NCBI GenBank assembly: GCA_026707335.1
Contig: JAPOXB010000105.1
Location: forward strand, 1-10,716
From: Chloroflexota bacterium
Lineage (GTDB): Bacteria > Chloroflexota > Dehalococcoidia > Bin125
Reading direction: 5' to 3'
Length of the DNA stretch: 10,716 nt
In this document: positions 5,588 to 10,716 of the stretch, piece by piece
Layout of the letters: each line of letters opens with the position of its first letter
Numbering within the stretch: position 1 is the first letter of the stretch
The notes under the pieces: model-generated
Seen by the model: only the letters and a program-made list of their open reading frames with translations
The model's database searches: none
What the model was told of the DNA's origin: nothing
Made by a program: the position numbers and the translations under genes

Positions 5588-7114
5588 GTGAACGACGTCG
5601 GCGAACTGCTCCTCGTTCTGCTGCTCATCCCGGGCGCCGCCTGTCTGCTCACCCTGCTCACGCCCAGCCGCCACGACCAGGTCGTGCGCGTCATCGCCCT
5701 GGCGACCGGCATCGCCGTCTTCGTCATCTCGATCATCGTCTTCGCCGCCTTCGACTACTCGGAGGGCGGCTTCCAGTTCGCGCTGCGCTACGTCTGGATC
5801 GAGAACGTCGGCATCTTCCAGGAGAACGGCATCTCGCTGTTCCTGGCGATCGACGGCATCGCCGCGCCGCTGGTGCTGCTGAACGGCATCGTCGCCTGCG
5901 CCGGCGTGCTGGTGTCGTGGAAGATCGACTACCGCAACAAGGACTTCTTCATCCTCTTCTGGGCGCTGGTGGCGGGCGTCTTCGGCGTCTACATCAGCCA
6001 GGACCTCTTCTTCTGGTTCTTCTTCTACGAGCTCGCCGTGCTGCCCATGTACCTGCTGATCGTGGTCTGGGGCAGCACCAACAAGGAATACGGCGCGATG
6101 AAGCTCACCATGGTGCTGGTGGGCGGATCGGTGCTGATCTTCATCGGCATCTTCGCCGTCTTCGCCGAGGCGGGGGCCGGCACCTTCGACATGGCGGTGC
6201 TGCGCGAGGTCGAGTTCGATAAATCGTTCGCCAAGACGTTCTTCCCCTTCTTCATGATCGGCTGCGGCGTCCTGGCCGGCCTCTGGCCGTTCCATACCTG
6301 GTCGCCCGACGGCCACGTCGCCGCGCCCACGGCCGTTTCCATGCTGCACGCCGGCGTGCTGATGAAGCTGGGCGCCTTCGGCATCGTGCGCCTGGGCATC
6401 GAGACTCTGCCCGCCGGCACCGACTTGTGGATGCCGGTGCTGCTCGTGCTGGGCGGGATCGCGGCGATCTACGGGGCCTTCTCGGCCCTCCACCAGACCG
6501 ACCTCAAGTTCGTCGTCGGCTACTCCTCGGTCAGCCACATGGGCTTCGTGCTCCTGGGCCTGGGCACGATGAACACGATCGGCGTCAACGGCGCCGTGCT
6601 GCAGATGTTCAGCCACGGCGTCATGACGGCCCTCTTCTTCGCCATGGTCGGCGCGATCTACGACCAGGCCCACACCCGCGACATCACCCAGTTCGGGGGC
6701 ATCATCAAACGCATGCCGCTGTTCGTGATCTTCTTCGGCATCGCCGGGCTGGCCTCGCTCGGCCTGCCGGGGCTGAGTGGGTTCGTCGCCGAGTTCCACA
6801 TCTTCGTGGGCGCCGTGGCCGAGTTCCCCTTCTGGGCGGCGATCGGCGTGCTCTCCGCCGCGCTGACCGCGGTGTACGTCCTGCGACTGCTGGGCCGCGC
6901 GACGCTGGGGCCGGTCAACCCGCGCTGGGACGGCCTGCGCGACATCAGCCGCTGGGAGATGGCCGCGGGGCTGATGCTGATCGCCCCCATCGTCGCGATG
7001 GGCGTCTGGCCCGACCCCTTCGTGGACCGCATCGCCAGCGCGGTGCTGGAACTCCCCAGCGTGGATGAAGTGGGCGGGAGCCTGGCCAACCTGCCCGTGG
7101 TTCGGGGCGGCTGA
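5588..7114 (+). CDS. nuoM: NADH-quinone oxidoreductase subunit M (NuoM), TM7-lysine variant
   Basis: NuoM (ND4 equivalent) is the central antiporter-like subunit of the complex I membrane arm. At 508 residues it has normal length and about fourteen hydrophobic helices. Family landmarks are Glu148 in FFFYELAVLPMYLL (TM5), PFHTWSPDGHVAAPT (~234-248), Lys260 in HAGVLMKLGAFG (TM8), Lys307 in QTDLKFVVGYSSVSHMG, and Glu402 in LSGFVAEFH (TM12). Two positions are unusual. Residue 229, five before PFH, is Leu, where NuoL and NuoN of the same operon have Lys. Residue 308 is Phe, where NuoL and NuoN have Arg. His254 in TM8 sits where many NuoM proteins have Leu. The start is GTG at 5588 with GAGGAA five bases upstream; the ATG at 5575 is in another frame. 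The stop overlaps the nuoN start (TGATG). Confidence 0.96.
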   Translation: MNDVGELLLVLLLIPGAACLLTLLTPSRHDQVVRVIALATGIAVFVISIIVFAAFDYSEGGFQFALRYVWIENVGIFQENGISLFLAIDGIAAPLVLLNGIVACAGVLVSWKIDYRNKDFFILFWALVAGVFGVYISQDLFFWFFFYELAVLPMYLLIVVWGSTNKEYGAMKLTMVLVGGSVLIFIGIFAVFAEAGAGTFDMAVLREVEFDKSFAKTFFPFFMIGCGVLAGLWPFHTWSPDGHVAAPTAVSMLHAGVLMKLGAFGIVRLGIETLPAGTDLWMPVLLVLGGIAAIYGAFSALHQTDLKFVVGYSSVSHMGFVLLGLGTMNTIGVNGAVLQMFSHGVMTALFFAMVGAIYDQAHTRDITQFGGIIKRMPLFVIFFGIAGLASLGLPGLSGFVAEFHIFVGAVAEFPFWAAIGVLSAALTAVYVLRLLGRATLGPVNPRWDGLRDISRWEMAAGLMLIAPIVAMGVWPDPFVDRIASAVLELPSVDEVGGSLANLPVVRGG

Positions 7115-8658
7115 TGGACGTTATCGACCTCGAATACGCCCTGATCATCCCGGAGTTGGTGCTGGCGAGCTTCGCCACGCTCATCGTGGCTGGGGCGCTG
7201 ATCTTCCGCCGCGTCCCCCAGGAGGTCTGGGGCTACCTGTCGGCCGCCGGGCTGGTCGTGCTGCTGGTGCTGACGGCGGTCTTCTACATCAACGTCAACG
7301 ACGACTTCGCCAACGTGCTGGCGGTCGACAACTACACGGTCCTCTTCCGCGTCTTCTTCCTGGGCATCGCCGCCTTCGCGATCCTGGCCGGCGTGCAGTT
7401 CGCCGGCGACCGGCTGCGCCATCACGGCGAGTTCTACGGCCTGATCATGTTCGCGACGCTGGGCATGATGCTGCTCGCCGCCTCGCGCGAATTGATCACC
7501 GCCTACCTGTCGCTGGAGTTGATGTCGTTCAGCCTCTACATCCTGGTCGGCTTCAACAAGCTCAACCCGTTCTCCAACGAGGGCTCGCTCAAGTACCTGC
7601 TGCTGGGCGCCTTCTCCTCGGCGCTGTTCCTCTACGGGCTGAGCATCCTCTACGGGGTCACCGGCACGACGACCTACAGCGCCATCGAGCCCGACGGCAT
7701 TGAGGCGGGGCGCAACATCGCCCAGCAGCTGGGCAACTTCAGCGCCGCGACCATCGACAGCGCCCTGCCCATCCCGGGCGACGTTCGCCCGGCGATCATC
7801 GTGGCGCTGGTGCTGATCGTCGCGGGGCTGGGCTTCAAGGTGTCGGCCGTGCCCTTCCACCAGTGGACGCCCGACGCCTACCAGGGCGCGCCGCTGCCCA
7901 TCACCGCCTTCCTGAGCGCCGCCGGCAAGGCCGCCGCCTTCGCCTTCTTCCTGCGCCTGTTCTCCGAGGCGCTGCTGCCGGCCGCGGCCGAGTGGTCGTG
8001 GCTGATCGCCGTCATCGCCGCGCTGACGATGATCACCGGCAACCTGGTCGCGCTGCGCCAGACGAACATGAAGCGCCTGATGGCCTACTCGTCGATCGGG
8101 CAGGTGGGCTACCTGCTGATCGGCATCGTCGCGCTCGACGCCGGCTCACTGGCCGAGTCGCAGGACGCCGCCACGGCCCTGGTGCTGCACCTGCTGGGCT
8201 ACGTGGCGACCAACGTGCTCGTCTTCACGGCCCTGATCGCGTTCTACAACCGCACCGGCAAGGACGACATCGTAGACCTGCGCGGGCTCGCCGAGCGGCA
8301 GCCCATGCTGGCGTTGCTGCTCTCGATCGCGCTGTTCTCCCTGGCCGGGATGCCGCTCTTCGCCGGCTTCGCGACCAAGTTCGTCATCTTCCAGGTGGCG
8401 GCCAGCAACGGGCACCTCTGGCTGGCGGTGATCGGCGTCACCGTCTCCTTCGTGTCGCTCTACTACTACCTGATGGTCATCAAGCAGATGTACCTCTACA
8501 AGCCGGAGGGCGACGACACGGGCCGCTTCTCGGTGCCGGCGCCCATGATGGGCGCGCTGGCCGTGCTCACCGGCGCGGTCTTCCTGGTCGGGCTCTACCC
8601 GGCGCCGCTCTTCAAGGCGATCGACGCCTCGACGGCGATGCTGTTCCCCGGGCTGTAG
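7114..8658 (+). CDS. nuoN: NADH-quinone oxidoreductase subunit N (NuoN)
   Basis: NuoN (ND2 equivalent) is the antiporter-like subunit nearest the NuoJ/NuoK junction and normally the last nuo gene, as here. The 514-residue product is slightly longer than the E. coli protein (485). Part of the difference is a loop of roughly 45 residues, from about TGTTTYSAIEPDG to PIPGDVRP (~183-226). Proton-path residues are all present: Glu135 in YLSLELMSFSLYILVGF, Lys242 in GLGFKVSAVPFHQWTPDAY (TM7), Lys272 in SAAGKAAAFAFFLR (TM8), Lys320-Arg321 in QTNMKRLMAYSSIGQVGY, and Lys422 in FAGFATKFVIF (TM12). The ATG at 7114 overlaps the nuoM stop. The only upstream purine run is GGGGCGG at 7104-7110, closely spaced, so translation probably depends on reinitiation after nuoM. 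Confidence 0.97.
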   Translation: MDVIDLEYALIIPELVLASFATLIVAGALIFRRVPQEVWGYLSAAGLVVLLVLTAVFYINVNDDFANVLAVDNYTVLFRVFFLGIAAFAILAGVQFAGDRLRHHGEFYGLIMFATLGMMLLAASRELITAYLSLELMSFSLYILVGFNKLNPFSNEGSLKYLLLGAFSSALFLYGLSILYGVTGTTTYSAIEPDGIEAGRNIAQQLGNFSAATIDSALPIPGDVRPAIIVALVLIVAGLGFKVSAVPFHQWTPDAYQGAPLPITAFLSAAGKAAAFAFFLRLFSEALLPAAAEWSWLIAVIAALTMITGNLVALRQTNMKRLMAYSSIGQVGYLLIGIVALDAGSLAESQDAATALVLHLLGYVATNVLVFTALIAFYNRTGKDDIVDLRGLAERQPMLALLLSIALFSLAGMPLFAGFATKFVIFQVAASNGHLWLAVIGVTVSFVSLYYYLMVIKQMYLYKPEGDDTGRFSVPAPMMGALAVLTGAVFLVGLYPAPLFKAIDASTAMLFPGL

Positions 8659-8668
8659 CCGCGCCCCC

Positions 8669-8685
8669 GCCCGCCGACGGCGGGC
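8669..8685. terminator. Hairpin between convergent nuoN and glnA, candidate bidirectional terminator
   Basis: GCCCGCC-GAC-GGCGGGC is an exact 7-bp all-GC inverted repeat in the 40-base gap between the stops of nuoN (+) and the GSI gene (-). Convergent genes usually need a terminator here. The site lacks a proper T-run on either strand (only CCTTCC follows on +), so intrinsic termination is possible but weakly supported. Confidence 0.4.
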
Positions 8686-8698
8686 CTTCCAATGCGAA

Positions 8699-10027
8699 CT
8701 AGAGGATGGGCAGGTAGCGCTCGCGCTCGAAGTCGGTGACGTGCGCCTGGTAGGCGTCCCACTCGATGCGCTTGTTGGCCAGAATGCTCTCGAACACGTG
8801 CTGCCCCAGCGTCTCCCGCATGAGGTCGCTGGCGGCGAAGAGGTCGATCGCCTCCCCCAGGGAGGCGGGCAGGACCTCGATCTTGCGGGCCCGCCGGGTG
8901 GGCGCGTCGAGCAGGAAGACGTCCTCCTCGGTGGGGGCGGGGAGTTCGTACCCCTCCTCGATCCCCTTCAGGCCGGCCGCCAGCATGACCGCGAAGGCCA
9001 GGTAGGGGTTGCAGGCCGAGTCGGCCGCGCGGTACTCGATGCGCGTCGCCTTGGCGTGGCCGGGCTGGTACTCCGGCACGCGGATCAGGTCGCTGCGGTT
9101 GCGCGTCGCCCAGGTCAGGTAGACCGGCGCTTCGTAGCCCGCCCGCAGGCGCTTATAGCTGTTGACCCACTGGTTCGTGACCAGCGTGAACTCCCGCGCA
9201 TGCCGCAGCAGCCCGGCGATGTAGTGCCCCGCCAGCGGCGACAGGCGGGCCGGCGCCTCCTCGGCGAAGAACATGTTCTCGTCGCCCCGGAAGAGCGACT
9301 GATAGAGGTGCATGCCGCTGCCGTTCTCGGTCGTCAGGGGCTTGGGCATGAACGACGCGTGCACGCCGTGCTTGATGGCGATCTCCTTGACCACCAGCCG
9401 GTAGGTCATGGTCGCGTCGGCCATCGTCAGCGCGTCGGTGTAGCGCAGGTCGATCTCGTGCTGCGACGGCGCCACCTCGTGGTGGCTGTACTCCACCGCG
9501 ATGCCCATCTCCTCGAGCATCAGCACCGTCTCGCGGCGCAGGTCGCTGGCCGTGTCGAGCGGCGTCAGGTCGAAGTAGCCGCCGGCGTCGAGCGGCTCCG
9601 GGTCGTCGGGCGCCTTGAAGTAGAACCACTCCAGCTCCGGCCCCACGTAGAACGTGAAGCCGGCCTCGGCCGCGCGCTCGAGCTGGCGGCGCAGCACGTA
9701 GCGCGGGTCGCCCTCGAAGGGGGAGCCGTCGGGCATGTAGACGTCGCAGAACATGCGCGCGACGCGCTGCTGCTGCGGCCGCCAGGGCAGCACGACGAAG
9801 GTCGACGGGTCGGGCCGCGCGATCATGTCCGACTCGTCGACGCGGGCGAAGCCCTCGATCGACGAGCCGTCGAAGCTCATGCCCTGCTCGAGCGCGGCCT
9901 CCAACTCACCGATCGTGATCGCGAACGACTTCAGCGACCCCAGGATGTCGGTGAACCAGAGGCGGATGAACTTGACGTCCGCCTCTCGGGCGGAGGCGAT
10001 GACGTATTCCGTGGTCTCGGCGACCAT
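8699..10027 (-). CDS. glnA: Glutamine synthetase, type I (GSI-alpha like)
   Basis: This cytoplasmic enzyme makes glutamine from glutamate, ammonium and ATP. The 442-residue length is that of GSI-alpha, without the ~25-residue insertion of GSI-beta. Visible active-site elements are Asp53 in FDGSS (ammonium site), Glu131 and Glu133 in GPELEW, Glu184 and Glu191 in HHEVAPSQHEID, NGSGMH (235-240) with metal-binding His240, the flap Glu299 in GYEAP, Arg311 in RNRSDL, and Glu331/Arg333 in RIEYR. Arg62 in GFARVDES matches the Arg62 used for glutamine feedback in Bacillus. At the position of the adenylylated Tyr397 of enteric GS this protein has Phe371 (EDVFLLD), so it should not be regulated by adenylylation. 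The C-terminal half also resembles actinobacterial GlnA2-type proteins, so a side role on another amine is possible. The ATG at 10027 has GGAGG five bases upstream. It lies downstream of a GSII gene on the same strand. Confidence 0.95.
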   Translation of the reverse strand: MVAETTEYVIASAREADVKFIRLWFTDILGSLKSFAITIGELEAALEQGMSFDGSSIEGFARVDESDMIARPDPSTFVVLPWRPQQQRVARMFCDVYMPDGSPFEGDPRYVLRRQLERAAEAGFTFYVGPELEWFYFKAPDDPEPLDAGGYFDLTPLDTASDLRRETVLMLEEMGIAVEYSHHEVAPSQHEIDLRYTDALTMADATMTYRLVVKEIAIKHGVHASFMPKPLTTENGSGMHLYQSLFRGDENMFFAEEAPARLSPLAGHYIAGLLRHAREFTLVTNQWVNSYKRLRAGYEAPVYLTWATRNRSDLIRVPEYQPGHAKATRIEYRAADSACNPYLAFAVMLAAGLKGIEEGYELPAPTEEDVFLLDAPTRRARKIEVLPASLGEAIDLFAASDLMRETLGQHVFESILANKRIEWDAYQAHVTDFERERYLPIL

Positions 10028-10058
10028 CTCCGCCTCCAGACGCCGGGACGGCGACCGC

Positions 10059-10076
10059 GGCGGGCCCGCGCCCGCC
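10059..10076 (-). promoter_or_regulatory. GC hairpin in the spacer between the GSII and GSI genes
   Basis: The 57-base gap between the two glutamine synthetase genes contains an exact 7-bp inverted repeat, GGCGGGC / GCCCGCC, around a four-base loop. It lies just after the GSII stop and about 30 bases before the GSI start, and no T-run follows on the minus strand. It could attenuate read-through from GSII to GSI, but may be chance at this GC content. No promoter is recognisable in so short a gap, so co-transcription of the two genes is likely. Confidence 0.35.
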
Positions 10077-10084
10077 TGCCGGGC

Positions 10085-10716
10085 TCAGGACGCCGCGCTG
10101 CAGACCGTGTCGATGATCAGCCGCGTGACGACGTAGGGGTCCATGTTCGCGTTCGGCCGGCGGTCCTCGATGTAGCCCTTGCCGTCCTTCTCGACCTGCC
10201 AGGGGATCCGCACCGAGGCGCCGCGGTCGGACACCGCGTAGTTGAACTGGTCGTAGCGGGCGGTCTCGTGCTCACCGGTCAGGCGCTCCTGCACCCCGTG
10301 TCCGTAGTTCTCGATGTGCAGGGGGGCGTTCGCCGCGAGCGCCTCGGCCGCCGCGATGCAGGCGTCGTAGTTCTCGCGCATCGCCACGGTCGAGAAGTTG
10401 GTGTGTGCCCCGGCCCCATTCCAGTCGCCCCGCACGGGCTTGGGGTCGAGCGTCGCCGTGACGTCGAATTCCTCCGCCACGCGGTAGAGCAGGTAGCGGG
10501 CCACCCAGAGCTCGTCGGCGACCTGCGGCGCGGCCACCGCGCCGATCTGGAATTCCCACTGGCCGGGCATCACCTCGGCGTTGGTGCCGGCGATGTGCAG
10601 CCCCGCCTCGATGCAGGCGTCCGTGTGCGCCTCCACGATGGGCCGGCCGAAGACCTCGTCCGCGCCGACGCCGCAGTAGTAGCCGAACTGGGGGGCCGGG
10701 AAGCCGCTGTCGGGCC
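10085..10716 (-). CDS. glnII: Glutamine synthetase, type II (eukaryote-type GSII), C-terminal 210 residues; start outside window
   Basis: The frame enters from the right edge and ends in TGA at 10085-10087. It covers about 60% of a typical ~340-residue GSII. Family marks in order are CGVGADEVFGRPIVEAHTDAC, a near-exact GSII consensus, then AGTNAEVMPGQWEFQIG, DPKPVRGDWNGAGAHTNFST, ERLTGEHETA with the catalytic flap glutamate, SDRGASVRIPW, and the C-terminal GYIEDRRPNANMDPYVVT. These belong to GSII, an octa- or decameric enzyme found in eukaryotes and in bacteria such as rhizobia, Frankia and Streptomyces, and not to GSI. Small departures from consensus are QFGYYCG in place of QGPYYCG and Ala in GAGAHTNF where Cys or Met is common. 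All visible active-site segments are intact, so it is probably functional. A GTG at about 10636 is internal and not the start. Confidence 0.95.
   Translation of the reverse strand, partial: PDSGFPAPQFGYYCGVGADEVFGRPIVEAHTDACIEAGLHIAGTNAEVMPGQWEFQIGAVAAPQVADELWVARYLLYRVAEEFDVTATLDPKPVRGDWNGAGAHTNFSTVAMRENYDACIAAAEALAANAPLHIENYGHGVQERLTGEHETARYDQFNYAVSDRGASVRIPWQVEKDGKGYIEDRRPNANMDPYVVTRLIIDTVCSAAS

Noticed and set aside
5575..6222. ATG-started frame overlapping the beginning of nuoM
   Set aside because: It is out of frame with NuoM and gives an Arg-rich sequence without motifs; the GTG at 5588 starts the conserved protein.
5510..6799. 429-codon minus-strand open frame opposite nuoM
   Set aside because: His/Asp/Glu/Gln-rich shadow of nuoM; no ribosome binding site or motif support.
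6658..7860. 400-codon minus-strand open frame across the nuoM-nuoN junction
   Set aside because: Low-complexity shadow translation opposite two well-conserved genes.
1..10716. CRISPR arrays, tRNA or rRNA genes, insertion sequences, phage or defence genes
   Set aside because: No direct-repeat arrays, transposase motifs, RNA gene signatures or composition shifts were seen. The window is almost fully occupied by conserved respiratory and nitrogen-assimilation genes.

Overview
The window is a high-GC bacterial chromosome segment. Its codon use is strongly GC3-biased throughout, and I see no mobile elements, tRNAs, rRNAs or CRISPR arrays. Gene content and protein style (a Nuo complex I operon, a GSI-alpha type glutamine synthetase, a bacterial GSII) suggest a Chloroflexota- or Actinomycetota-like aerobic bacterium. 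That placement is inference from remembered family style, not a computed result.

Positions 1-8658 (+ strand) hold the distal part of a respiratory complex I operon, in the order [tail of an upstream gene, probably nuoC]-nuoD-nuoH-nuoJ-nuoK-nuoL-nuoM-nuoN. All seven complete genes are intact. They encode the quinone-site subunit NuoD, the quinone-channel subunit NuoH, the small membrane subunits NuoJ and NuoK, and the three antiporter-like subunits NuoL, NuoM and NuoN. Together these make the quinone pocket and nearly all of the proton-pumping membrane arm. Several junctions overlap or abut (C/D, D/H, J/K, M/N), which suggests translational coupling. The H/J, K/L and L/M junctions have 71-105 nt GC-rich spacers that can form hairpins. 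nuoI, usually found between nuoH and nuoJ, is absent from this position. NuoM has leucine where NuoL and NuoN keep the family's TM7 lysine.

Positions 8659-8698 separate two convergent units and contain a 7-bp GC hairpin.

Positions 8699-10716 (- strand) carry two glutamine synthetases of different families in tandem. A eukaryote-type GSII, cut by the window end, lies upstream. It is followed after 57 nt by a complete 442-residue GSI of the alpha (Bacillus/GlnA2-like) type. This GSI has phenylalanine at the position of the adenylylated tyrosine in enteric GSI-beta. Both enzymes would assimilate ammonium into glutamine, a role separate from the respiratory operon they face.

I found no wholly unknown system. 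The points worth a second look are the missing nuoI, the NuoM residue changes, the structured spacers within the operon and the GSII-GSI pair.
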